DNA from: Acanthosoma haemorrhoidale
Taxonomy: Eukaryota > Arthropoda > Insecta > Hemiptera > Acanthosomatidae
Reading direction: 5' to 3'
Assembly (NCBI GenBank): GCA_930367205.1
Contig: OV884013.1
Location: 87,917,333-87,981,332, forward strand
DNA length: 64,000 bases
A program made the position numbers and the translations under genes. The notes under the pieces were generated by a model. That model was not told the DNA's origin and searched no databases. It saw only the letters and a list, made by a program, of their open reading frames with translations. Shown one piece after another: positions 12,501 to 24,500 of this stretch. Numbering within the stretch: position 1 is the first letter of the stretch; every line of letters begins with the position of its first letter.

Positions 12501-14079
12501 TGTAAAACCTAACAACTATCCAAACCATCATGAACAAATCAAATGGAATTTAAGAAGCTAATCATTGTACATTACTTAGAACTCATATTCAATTTTTGGA
12601 TGACTGCAATACTTCCTCAAACTTTTTGCCTTAGGACCAAAAGGGTTCAATTATAATTCAGGGAAAAACTGAAAGAGTTTCATATTTTTTTAATACAAGA
12701 AATGATGCAACACTAATTCTACTTGTGACGAACACCAACATCATCGCAAGCTTTGTTAATCTTTACTTCTAGTTTTAAGAAATTAAAATTATTGAATATT
12801 TAAGATGAATAAATTTTGGTATGGTAGTCCAAAACTTACAGCTATGTATAAAATTATATTATATTCAAACATAGCATTCGTATTAAGACTTATTTATAAT
12901 GACATTTAATAGGGAACATTATTCTATGATTCAAAAAAGTATTGATGAGAATATTGTTTTCTTATCTTGAAAAAGCTGATTACACATAGTTTTAATAATC
13001 TTAAGACTATGAATGTGAACAGCTAATTCCCCCCGGTCAGATGAGCATAAAAAAATTATCGATTTGTGACAAATGGCAAATTTTCTATTTGCAATCACCT
13101 GAGAAGATTAAAAATGAGTTCAGCAAAGGCTAATACCTAAAAAATTATTTATTTAATTAAAAAGTTACCTTTGTAAAACTGAACTCAGTAAATAACATCA
13201 ATCACACATTAAAATTGAGATAAACATAATTCACAGCCTAAGATGTTTTTGAACACATTTTTCATTATGAATGGTTTATGACATCCGGACATTTTATTCA
13301 CTTCACAACACTAAATCTTTCTTCAAAAGAAGTTAAAATCATTCTATGAAGAATTAGGAACCATAACATGTTGGAATCTATCCTATGTAAGTTGCATAAT
13401 ATTTACCCTGTAGAAAACCTATCTATATCTGTTACTAACCTGGGTTATTTATAAGATAAGCTAGAACATCTTGGTTATTGTAATTAATTTCTACAACACA
13501 GAACCATTATGTAAACTATCAATGCTTCAGTCAATTGGCTGAGTTTCTAAGTAAACACAGGAAAATTGAATTGCAGTACTGATACTTAATATTGGTGGTT
13601 GGAGTTTTCATTCACTCCAATTTTTGTGGAGTTTCAGGCTTAATGTACATTACACATATACAACTAAACATTTGTTCACAACACTTACTTTAATAAATAC
13701 TATACTATTTGAATTTTATTGTTACTTTTATATGAGGAAATAGTTTCATCTCATTTCAATTCAAGAGACGAGAAGCTCGCAGAAAAATTAAAATCTTTGA
13801 AATAGATGGTGATGATAAAACTTTGGAAAATAAATTTTTATACAATTATTTTCTGGTTAATTTTACAAGCATTTATTTTCCAAAAATAAAATAATAAATG
13901 CGAATTCAGAGTTGCATTGGTAAATTCATCAAAGAAATAAAATGAATTTTTACCATAGAAAATGAAATTCTCATCACCATTTATTGGGGCCCACTGTGAG
14001 CTTCACTTTATCGTAATCAGAGAAATAATAAAAACTGGTAATTTTATTATATAAATTATATTTTTAGTAAATAGGTTAA
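9536..14079. other. Very AT-rich intergenic sequence, no gene seen
   Basis: A long stretch of low-complexity, AT-rich DNA. At 10,879-10,917 a GC-rich GGTGTAGCCAGGGGGCAT block resembles the terminal sequence of some hAT-type transposons, but no matching second end and no transposase could be found. No coding region is supported. Confidence 0.5.
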
Positions 14080-14328
14080 TTGTATTTCATTTTTTTAACT
14101 GCAAACCTCAGCTATTTTGGGCTGAGGCATCACTTGTCAAGTAGGTTTATTACAAGGAGGGCTGGTCATGTGGATAAATTAGGAGCAGATTCCGAGGAAA
14201 CTGCTGATGGAGAAGTCATCCAGCGAAGTCTTGGCGCTCATAGGTCAGAAGCCCAAGACTTCCTTGGATTGATTGCGTGGTCGGAGTCCGGAGGTGCCTT
14301 GGATTCCGCATCTATTGAATATCTCTAG
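14080..14328 (+). other. Less AT-rich island with an 82-codon open frame, unidentified
   Basis: From 14,100 to 14,330 the composition rises sharply above the surroundings and a frame is open through a charged stretch (KLGADSEETADGEVIQRSLG). No family is recognised. It lies just upstream of the 14,488-14,656 dispersed repeat, so it may be part of a decayed LTR element rather than a host exon. No splice sites are convincing. Confidence 0.25.
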
Positions 14329-14487
14329 AGGTTTAAAAAAAAAACATACATACTTACATTGTGTGGCGCTACAACACGTTACTGCGTGTATGTACGCTTC
14401 TTTTTTTTTAAGCTCTAGAGATAAACAATAGATTTACTTGAATAGGTGAAATTAAAATCAATGATTTAATTGTTTAGTATTATTATG

Positions 14488-14656
14488 CCTCTGTTTGGTA
14501 TTATTGAATGTATTTATAATGTTAAGTATTTTGAAATATGTTTCTTTGTTATTAATGTGTACCTTAGTATATAAGTTTGTGCTTCAAGTAGGAGAGTAAT
14601 AAACAATATGTTCAGCATAAAAGTAGCCTCAGAAGTGGTATGATTAGGTAGGTTAA
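14488..14656 (+). repeat. Dispersed repeat B, copy 1 (possible LTR 3' part)
   Basis: About 170 bp nearly collinear with 17,579-17,751. Both copies share CCTCTGTTT, TTTTGAAATATGTTTCTTTG, a TACTTCAAGTAGGAGAGTAATAAACAA-type block (a possible AATAAA polyadenylation signal) and CAGA(A/C)GTGGTATG. Same-orientation copies 3.1 kb apart flank a gypsy-like integrase remnant that runs on the opposite strand, so they are probably not the LTRs of that element. Confidence 0.7.
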
Positions 14657-15779
14657 GACGCATTCTCTTTCTATCGCTTTCGTGTTGATGTTGTCTCGTC
14701 TTGTGAAAATAAAAAAAATAAAAAATTTAGTTTTTTTTTTTTAATTTAACCCATAAATATATGTATATATCTGGGAGATACTGTATAAGAGATAGGTGGT
14801 TTGGGGTCCATAATAGAAAACACAATGTTTAGATAACTGTTTAATAAATTGTACAACAGCAGAGTCTGCATTGTACCAGTCATCACTACAGAATGACCTG
14901 GATGAGCCCTTCCGTCAGACGGTCAAGGGTGCTTCCGCTGGAGAACACTTTTGGGCCGTGTCCTTGTATCTCCGTACATCTTGTTGCTCATGTATTTCAC
15001 GCCCATACGACCTTCCTGACAATTGTCGCGTCTTTGCAGCTATGGCTCTGTAAATTAACCGTACGCGGTATCAGTCATTACTGTAAAAACAACAACAAAT
15101 AGTGTATTACCAATGTACAGGCTTTTGTGTTATATCTTGATACTTATGAAATGCAGTTCATAAATAATTCAGATTCAAGAAAAAAATAATGTATTTAATT
15201 GTTTACATCAAAATGCTCAAGTAAATGAGCAATACTAGCACTCATGTCACGAACATATAATACGAAGTAGTAAAATATAGAAATAAAAACAGAAGGTGCC
15301 TGCGAAAGGTCAAACACAGAATATATTTAAAAATTAAGGCCTCATTAACCAATAAAAACAATGGTAGTTCTTTGATATCGCAAATAAAGTAACCACTCGC
15401 AAGTTCACAATTTACAAATGCACAATTCAGGTGACAAGCCATTACACCAGATACCTTCCATGCCAGGAAAAGGTTCTAAACTCATTATAAACTATTAAAT
15501 TGTAAGGTCAAGTGATTGATCAATGTGTTGCTGTTAGCTCGGTCACCTTTACCTACACTGTCATATCGGTATCCGAAAAGTGGCAGCTCTACTAGTTCAA
15601 CAAATCTCATCGGTAGTGGAAAAGTGATTGCCAACAACACCATACCTCGGAAAATAACATCGGTAGCCGTAAAGTAACTGCTTAAATACCAACACATACA
15701 GCAAACACCATCAATTAATCGCTATTCCCAAACATCGATAATAAATAAAAATATCAATAGTATTGCAGGTCACAGATCT
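14657..15779. other. Degraded repeat sequence, no gene seen
   Basis: Contains a GC-richer patch at about 14,860-15,060 and AT-rich flanks. It resembles retrotransposon flanking or untranslated sequence but carries no recognisable domain. Confidence 0.35.
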
Positions 15780-16920
15780 AAAAAGTGTTAAATTCGGGTT
15801 TACCATTGTCACTGATATAAATTCTTGGTTCAACTTTACAATTATCTAGAACCTTTCGCAAACTATCAAGTACAAGTTTATATCTGCACTTGCCATCGAT
15901 AGATCGCAATTTTTATAAATTATTAGGCGATAACAGAATAACTTTTACAGGGCCTTTATATTTGGGATATAGTTTAGTAATTGGTTCACTCTTCCTCCTT
16001 ATGATTAACTAAATCACCTATTTAGAAGGGGATCACTTTTGACTTGTTTTGTTTTTTTCTATATTCTACATTACAAACATATTATTCTACATTTGAGCCA
16101 CTAGAGAGAGATTACTTCTCTTAAACCCAGCTGAGGATTCATAGTGACATGTTCTCTAGCTACAATTAATTCACGAGGTCGAGGGACACTTCCAAACATT
16201 AATTCCATAGTTGATACCTCTGTTACACAGGGGCGTAGTATTTAAAGCGAGTTGCATTTCTGGAACTGTACATTGATGTACTAGCATCTGCTTTGATCGC
16301 ATTATCAGCTTCGTGTTTATTAGTGAGGAAAAGAAGACAATACTTCGTGAATAAGTCGATAAAGACAAAAAGCTAATAACGCCAGTCCCTTTTCCACTTA
16401 ATTTTCCTGAGATATCTAAATGAAAGATGTTTAAGGTTTAAGGTTCAAGCACGGCCGGTATCGGGTGTAATTATATCTATCGGTCGCGCCCCTGAATCCC
16501 ATTTATCCGTCTTACAACTCACGGATTTCAACAAATTTTCTCAGAAATTTAGACATATTTTAAAACCAATAGTGATTATAGAGGGTTTCTAATGTATTCT
16601 CCCATCCTAAATGAAAAATGGAGATGTTGATGCTATTGACAATAGACCATCCTAGGGAGTGTGGAACGATAGGGAGGCAATAGGTACGTGAATTAGGCTG
16701 AATCTTTCTACTAAGTACAGAAATTCGTATTTCATAAGTGTCCTTGATTTCATTATTAACTCATCGGAATTTAATTTGAACTCAATTTCAGAAATGATAG
16801 AATCTTTAAGTTGTTCAGCAAAAATCCAATCATACGATACTGAAATTAATGGAACTCGTTTGTTACCGATAGAAGATTGTAATACTTTTTTTAATATTAT
16901 CCATCCCCACCCTTGTTAGG
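15780..16920 (-). pseudogene. Decayed Ty3/gypsy-like integrase (pol 3' part)
   Basis: Reading the minus strand gives the pieces of a retrotransposon integrase in order, interrupted by stops and frameshifts. A zinc-binding-domain remnant (FHLGWENTLETLYNHYWF followed by a CKTDK-type segment) lies at about 16,500-16,620. The first part of the catalytic core (LFVFIDLFTKYCLLF with its Asp, then NKHEADNAIKA) lies at about 16,300-16,375. A VPEMQLALNTTPL segment follows, then a C-terminal KLYPKYKGPVKVI motif near 15,935-15,980. An in-frame stop directly precedes LFVFID, so the copy is inactive. The order and motifs fit Ty3/gypsy-type pol. Upstream protease/RT and matching LTRs were not found. Confidence 0.75.
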
Positions 16921-17008
16921 CCGCATGGGGATTAGGGCCCCTTTATGAACACCCGTAGGAATAATGTACATTCTACCAGGAGATGGGTAATTACTAGGGA
17001 TGTCCACA

Positions 17009-17578
17009 TATCGTTTGTATTCTCATTCCTGATTCCTGCAGTATTATCCTGATATGCCTATGTTGTGTTTCAGAGGGAAGCTATGCGTTTTGTTTGTTTA
17101 AGTGGTACTCAGAGGTCATGGTAGTTACCATCCGAGTTGTCGTAGTTACCAACCCTAGTTCCAGAAACTGTTACTGTCCCATTAGGAGACATGTAACTAG
17201 AATTTCACAGGAAACTAACATTATCGTTAATGCTTTCCTGGTGACAAGTCCTTAATAGGGCTACTTCCTGACAGTAGTGAACCATGATTGCTGCCTGCCT
17301 CACTCTTCAATGCATGACTCAGAGCGACTATGAGAGGTCCTCCCTGGTATTATTCTTCTCCTAGCCAGCACTCCCCGGTGTTGCACCGGAATTTCGGGTA
17401 CACTCCTTGTGGTTTAGGATTGAATTCTGGAAGTTTAGTCCCAGGATTTCAATTATTTGTTTTTTCCAATTGTCTGATTAGCGACTCCATAAACCAATTC
17501 TGCGTCTTCTATCTGTCGGATCTGGGCTTCCAAAATCTTTATCTACGGCTCTGGAATAGACTGCTGTTCATGAGCGGC
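17009..17578. other. Probable LTR-like or repeat sequence, unresolved
   Basis: Moderately GC sequence with a duplicated GTAGTTACCA motif (near 17,121 and 17,144) and a 90-codon plus-strand open frame lacking motifs. It directly precedes dispersed repeat B copy 2 and may be the 5' part of the same LTR-like unit. No target-site duplication was found. Confidence 0.3.
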
Positions 17579-17751
17579 CCTCTGTTTAGCATTTATTATT
17601 GAGTGTGTTTATAATTTTAAACATTTTGAAATATGTTTCTTTGTTATTAATGTGTAGATTAGTATACAAGTTTGTACTTCAAGTAGGAGAGTAATAAACA
17701 ATTTGTTTAGCATAAAAGAAGACTCAGACGTGGTATGTTTAGGTGGGTATA
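17579..17751 (+). repeat. Dispersed repeat B, copy 2
   Basis: Partner of 14,488-14,656 in the same orientation. It shares the AAATATGTTTCTTTGTTATT block, the AGTAGGAGAGTAATAAACAA block and the GTGGTATG tail, with small indels such as an added ATTTATT near the start. Confidence 0.7.
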
Positions 17752-19739
17752 GCTGTTATGTTTATAGAGCTACAAATTTTTAATTTTTACTACAAACGAA
17801 GGTTTGTAATCACATACTCTTTCTTTTGCTTTGTTTACTTGAATTACACATAATTTGAATTTGTATCACAAATCTTTTTCCTCCCCATAGGATTTTCCCG
17901 AAGATATTGAATATTAGGTGGGTGGGGGTTTACCGTCATTTGGTGGAAAGCATTCAGATATTAACATTTTAAAGGCAGCAATGTTATGAGGTCGTCCTCC
18001 CTCCAAAACTAATGTTTTGTGCAAGGAGCCGAACTATATCTGTGTCACATTTGGTGTGAATATCTCAACCAGTTAAGAAGTCTTTGGGGTATGCACTGAC
18101 CTGATTATGTTTCTATTTTATGTATTACACTTGCTTTAGTTTCATGGTGTAGATTGAGACTTTTTGTGATAGATGTTTATTGTAAAACATCACTACTTAC
18201 TAAGTAACTCCAGCCACACTGACTGAAACCATAAGGCATATTTAGTCTAATTGATGGGAATCCTGCTAAAAATAGGAAGATGGTTGATCAGGTAGAGGCC
18301 CTAACACACTTTGCTTCACGGCCAATATGTGTATTGAGAAGGATGTGATGTCAGCCTAGTAATATCACTGACATTGTTCTTGGATAATACAGCATAAATA
18401 ATAATACAGTCCGAGTTCATGATTTTCTTCTACAGAGCCATTATCTAATATATTATAAAGTTCTCGTTTAATTAGACAATATAAATCTTAATATGATCAG
18501 GTTTTTTAAAATAAGATAATAAACTAGTGAAGAGTATACATTTAATTATTTATTATTTTCAATCTCTAAGGATTGGGTTTTGACAACCAAACAATTCCAG
18601 TTTCTATTTAACATACTTTCTGAAGTACCATAAGGATCTGCTCCAGTTTAAAAAGTGTCCTCTTTTGTAACTGATCTTCAAAATAAATGTTACTGCCTGA
18701 TAAGTGATTCTTTGAAATACGTTGTCTGCATACTTCATTGCATTCAATTGTTGCTTAATTTACAAACATGTAAGTTAAGATGGCCCTCATGCCATATGTT
18801 CATTAACTCTCAGCAAACTGCAAAATATCTCATTTAAAACAGCAAGTCACTCCATCATGTCCTCAATCTCTCTTCTCAAGCAACTGACTATATAACAGCG
18901 TCTTTCTGGCCATGTGAAAACTAACTCTTAACGGACCACACCCATATCGAAAAGGCAGTCCTTGGCATGCCTTGCTTTCCCTCTATTTTTGAAATTGCAC
19001 AAACTTTTTTATAGTTTCTTTCCACTTCTATGAAAGGTGATATAAGGGGTGAAATTTTGTGGGTGGGCATACTTCACTATATTGGAACCATCTATAAGCA
19101 GCCTTCCTTTTTCAAAATGATCCTCCCATTTAATGAAATTTGTTATAACCTCTAATATTAACAGCATAACATAACTCTCTATACATATTACTATGAATGA
19201 TAAAATCACACAGTTTAAAACATTATTTCCCCCTTTCTATTAACTAGCCCACTTCGCTCTGATTTTTAATCTTTCTCTACCCACTGCTCCGAATTTAGCA
19301 AAATTTTTTTCCCTCTACTAAAAAGATATTAATTAAAGGTGATAATGGGTAGAGAAATTTAAAGATATTGCTAATAATAAAGTCTCAGAGCCAATACAAT
19401 ACAAGTCATATATTTATCATTGTTCGATAAGTTTGATGTTCTGATTTTAATAAGTTTTTTGTTCCAAGATTAACTATTCCCAGTTTTCTTCTTCTTTTTT
19501 TCAATGATTGAGATAGTTTAACAAATAAGATGAAGCATTTTCAGTAAAAAATACAGAGAGAAGTTTTTTCACTTCAATTAACAAATATTTTAGAAACTTA
19601 TTCATATTGCTTCGGTATATTGTGTATGGCAACAGGGCTTGTTCTGTAAACTCAAAGATAATCTTCCTTCCATGTACTACCTCATCATCCTGTCATTCCT
19701 AAGTGTGAAACTCTTCCACATCCGCTTCATTTCTGCATT
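17752..19739. other. Intergenic sequence, no gene seen
   Basis: AT-rich DNA with short open frames only. No domain, repeat end or RNA gene was recognised. Confidence 0.5.
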
Positions 19740-20445
19740 TTATTTTAGGTGTCCTCAAGGTTGTGGTACTCAGTCCCATCCTGTACCTACTGAAGGTAGT
19801 GTAATAACCTTACTCATTCTGTATACTCATTCTAATAACCTTCCTCTATGAATTCGCTGATGACAAAGCCATCCTCTCTTCCAATCCTGACCCCATCCTC
19901 GGTTCCAAAACTTTGCAAGAACACCTGGCCCATCAAGAACCATGGCTCTCCAAATGGAGGTTCAAAGTGAACGCTGACAAGTCCTCTCATGTCAGTTTCA
20001 CCCTCTGTCATTCATCCTAACCTCCAGTATTGCTGTTCAACCAAAACATTCCTGTTAAATCCTAAACCACCTACCTAGGACTTATACCAGACAAGGGACT
20101 CACTAGGAGCCCTATGACAAGAAACTAAAAGATGATTCAAACAACTTCTCTGCCTTATAGATAGTAGTTCAAAATAACAATAGAAAACAAAATACGGATT
20201 TACACAACTATACTCAAACCTACCTGATTCTACAGAATTGAAGTCTGGAGGAGGGCCAAGCCCTCCAATACCCTTTGTAGCCGATCCCTACAATTCAGAA
20301 TCCTCCGCAAGAGAACCAATGCTCCCTTCTACATCAACAACTGAACCCTTCACGCTGATCTCAACACCGCATTCATCCAAGACATAGCAACCTCCCACTA
20401 ACAGAACTTCCAAGAGCCTTCCCCCCCCCCCCCAAAAAAAAATCC
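19740..20445 (+). mobile_element. 5'-truncated Jockey-clade LINE fragment (reverse transcriptase C-terminal part)
   Basis: The plus strand reads a PQG turn at about 19,750, then the catalytic box as FADDKAILSS at 19,853-19,882, then HLAHQEPWLSKWRFKVNADK, SSHVSFTL and a TTYLGLIPDKGLT segment, and later LKPT, an EVWRRAKPSNT-like block and LHADLNTAFIQDIA. These follow the usual Jockey order of RT thumb and downstream region. Stops and frameshifts break it, and the first Asp box and endonuclease are absent. It ends near a C-run/A-run and an AAT-rich tail. It is a different lineage from the 5.5 kb LINE. Confidence 0.85.
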
Positions 20446-21269
20446 TAGTCACTAATAAACTGAGGTCATAAACACTGCTTATAATAATTGTGTACAGATT
20501 GCTATAAAAAAAATAAAAATAATAATAAAGTTTTTATAAATAAGAAACTTACCACTCACTTACATCAGCTAGTTACTTTGACTTCCAACAGTAAACTTTG
20601 TAGTAATAACAGCTATTTCTGATGGTAAGTCATTTTTGGGAAGTATTTTATAAATGTGATTGTTTTTTCAACTGTCGATGTTATTTTTATTGTCTAGAGC
20701 ACTACCAACAGAGGCTCGTTTAAATAATAGTATGAAGGAATTCCATCCATAAATAAATCTGATTAAAATCTAAGATCATTCTTGTATTGACCTAAACCTA
20801 TTCTCCATTAATGCATTCACATAAATCTAAATTCTAACTAAGAAGTTACTGTTATGTAAATTTTTAGGCAATGCTCAAAAAATATATTGATTAAAAACTT
20901 GTTTATATAGCTGAAAATAAATGATAGTGTATTTACAGTATGAATATTTCAATAAATAGGATAAATTAAAAATATAGATAGTTTTTCAGTAAGGTTCTTC
21001 CTTTTTTTATTATTAAAAATTTTTCGATGAATTTTTTATACTACAAAGTATTTTGAATTCATCAAGAGCATTCTTCTTTCGCACATACATACATGCATGC
21101 ATGCACACAAACACAATTATATAAATAGTCATATTTTTCAACATTTACAAAGCTTTATATCACTAGTGACGAAATTTCCTTAATTAAATTATAAACGCAT
21201 ATTTCATCAAAATAAAATTATTTCTTAATATTTAATATATATAATATACACATATATACATGGATATAT
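20446..21269. other. AT-rich sequence downstream of the tetraspanin
   Basis: Low-complexity DNA including a short CATA/CATG/CACA run at about 21,083-21,115. No gene seen. Confidence 0.5.
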
Positions 21270-21478
21270 GTATACTTCATAATATACAATTGTTTTATTT
21301 ACATTTTTTTTTATAAATCACAAAACTTTATATAATAATGAGCATAAAATAAATACTAAGGACCGGACGACTGAAACTGGTGGTATCTGATGGTGTTAAG
21401 GAGAGCAAGGGGCCGTCTAGCCCTGAACACATGTTGACTGCCCACTGACCACTATATGGCCGTGGGCTGAACTATATG
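21270..21478 (-). other. Putative tetraspanin 3' UTR and polyadenylation signal
   Basis: After the TGA stop at 21,479-21,481 the minus strand runs about 180 bases of less AT-rich sequence to an AATAAA hexamer (plus-strand TTTATT at 21,294-21,299) followed by T-rich sequence. This gives a short, plausible 3' UTR. The cleavage site near 21,270-21,285 is an inference. Confidence 0.55.
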
Positions 21479-21547
21479 TCAATGCCACTTAGCCTTCTGC
21501 GCGAATATGTCAGCCCTTAGGTTCTGAGCAAAGCATATGCCAAGTAT
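21479..21547 (-). CDS. Tsp26A: Tetraspanin last coding exon: TM4 end and C-terminal tail
   Basis: After acceptor GTTATGTTACAG the minus strand reads [20 protein letters not shown] then WH and TGA (stop at 21,479-21,481). [10 protein letters not shown] closes TM4 and the rest is the short cytoplasmic tail, typical of Tsp26A/TSPAN33-like proteins. It is phase-compatible with both upstream TM4 exon copies. Confidence 0.95.
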   Translation of the reverse strand: MLGICFAQNLRADIFAQKAKWH

Positions 21548-24500
21548 CTGTAACATAACAATAGTATAAAGTTTTACTGTAAAGAGAATATTTATGGACA
21601 TTGTAAGATAACTTATATTCTAGTTTTATTAGCATTATGATATAACCATTTCATTGAAAAAATAACACAACTACTATGATAATTGTAGATATGTTTTGTG
21701 ATCCTAGGAGATAAAACGCCACATATCTCTTTTTTGAAATTGCAACTGCCTCAATAAAATCCCATTTCTATGTTACCAAACATGAAAAAAACAAATTCAT
21801 AATGAATAATTTTACATATACGCTTACTCTAATCTATAATAAATTTGTAATTCTCAATAATTGTCAATACTGAAAGGAGAGGTTTAACTTTGAAGCAGGT
21901 ACTGGGAATCTCTTTCTGCTATCACTATATACTGAACCATCAATAATCATTGTAAAAATTATAGTATATATTTCACAACTCCTCAGTCAGATCATGGGGA
22001 TTAAGAATTGGATCAAATGCAATAAGAGTAATATATAAAAAAACAACAACAACAACGTGATAAAGATTCGGTAACTTTTGTGCTTTGTCAAATCACAGCT
22101 CAATAGCTATTCAAGACTTACTTATATTTTTTTCCTTGGCTGAGGATACATTAAAGCGATCTGTTTAAAAAGAATTTTGATGATAAGTTTAAAAATAGTC
22201 TTGAGAGCCAACAGAAAATCTTAGATCTCTCCACACATCTGAGCTGCTTTCAATAAGTATTTTAAGTCATTATTTTAGCTACTTACAAATATTATTTGTT
22301 TCTTTTCAAGCAATTTTTAATGGCAAATGTGGTTAATCCTTTGACTGCATAGGCCATTGGTGTGGGTTGGCTAAGGTTAAATGGTAAAACAAAGATTTGT
22401 TGCTAGGAAATACTGACATCATTTAATTAGTATTTAAGAAACTATAACTATGACTCGGTCACGAGTATCCATTTCAGAAATCCTTGCCATACCTTGGAAC
22501 ATTCATAATTAACCCTGTCCAATAAGTTTTCCCAGACAAAAACTTGGTTATAATCATTAATCAAACCTTTCTTACAAATACTATGTTTCAAAAATTAATA
22601 ATTAAAAATTCAAATACTATTAATTAAAAATTATACAAGTTAAAATTTTAAACAATGCAACATTACCTATCATGACTGTGTGGTTTTAGAGGGGTTCTCT
22701 CAGGATCTCAAAAGTAGATTAAAATACCTGATGAATAGTTTCTTAAAATTTATCTTCTACTCATGTTCGTTAACTTACAGGTTATTCTGCCATAATTCTG
22801 AGTTTTTTGATGTGGAGCATCTTAAAAAGTTAGAAAAAATGGGTGGCCCGTGGCCCTCTGCCTCTTGTGTGCTTTACATTGCCCCACTAAAATAACATGC
22901 TTTTGGAAGTGGCTATTAGGTGAAAAACGAATCCAGCAAAAATCGATGAGTATTACATATATATTTATATTATATTAATGATCCCTTTTTAGTGAAATAG
23001 CTCATTAGGAAATAAAACTGTGTGATTGTGTCCAGGACCCTATGGATCCGGCCCTGAGAATATTATCCTCTTCCTCCTCCTTCCTTTAGGCCATTGATTC
23101 ATGGTTAAGTTCACAGGTTTTCTCCATTCGAAAAGTTATTACAGAACTATAATAGAAAGGAGTCCGAAAACAAGGCTAATATACCCTTTTTCTATTACAA
23201 CACCAATAAGCTCTAAATTGTGATTTAGCCTCCTGTTCTCACTTTTCATTAAAATTATATTTTGATGATAATAAGACATTATATTAGAATTTAATTATAT
23301 ACTATATTATATACAAGTATATATTATTATAATACAGTGTTCAATATATAACTTAAGTAAGCCCCTAATACATATATAATGCCCAATAACTATGAAATGG
23401 ACTAAACAATTATCGATAAGTTAAACCGTTATTAAAATTAAAAGTACACATTTTAAATTTTGAAAAGAAGACAGCGTTCTAGCCAAATATTTTTCATAAT
23501 ATATAGTAATCATTTATTCAGCTCCTTAAAGCTTAATAATACAGTGGGAAAGTTGATCTGTAAAAAATACCTTCCAATAATATGTTAAACGTATAATATT
23601 AAGATACAATAAATATATATTAAGTTATTTAATGATATCATTAAATACTTAATATCAAAATAAATGTTAAAATTCAAATAAGTTATAAAATCAAAATCAA
23701 AATTAAAATACATGCCTGACAAAATGAAACGGTAATAGCAGTTGTCACAATGACAAGTAGGTTTCTTTCAACCCATTCCTCTCCAGCTTGCACGCAACCT
23801 TTCTCATAGATAATTTTTGATGCATCATAACTCTGTTAAGCAAATTTTTCTGTTTCTTTAATTTGTAAATTATGATATAATTTATACCAATCTTTGACCT
23901 TTATTATAGTTAGTCCATTCTGCAGTGCTCGTATCATATATAACAATTGACATTTATTTATAAATAGCTGAACTTTGTAGGATTAGGAAACTGTTAGAAA
24001 ATACCATCACCAGCGTGGTTATATGGCAATGTGCTTAAACTAACAACTTGTTAATAAGGCTATATATTAAATAGTTAATCATCATATTCTGTGAGTACCA
24101 GACATATACAATTAATTAAATATTATTGTTAGCACAAAGGCATTATATCAATATTATTTTTAGGATGCATGTATAGTATCAATGATTGTGGGTAATTTTT
24201 TTTAAAACCTTTTAATTTATCGTTGAGAGTGTTTTAATAAAGAATTTAAGTATTTAGAAGGAAAAAGAAAATTGTACACTTTGACCAACATTTTCAACTA
24301 TTCGAATTGTTTAATTTAAAAAAGTTATGAATAAAAGTGTTCATCATTTATAAATTTGATTTGTAATCCCACCAATTTATTTTGGTTTGGAACGGATGAA
24401 ATGTCAGATTTATTTTTTTTTTTAAACTGGCGAGACTGTTTGTGACGGTGTACACATGCATCTTACTGTTCAGAAACAGACAAATTTTAGCAAAAATTGA

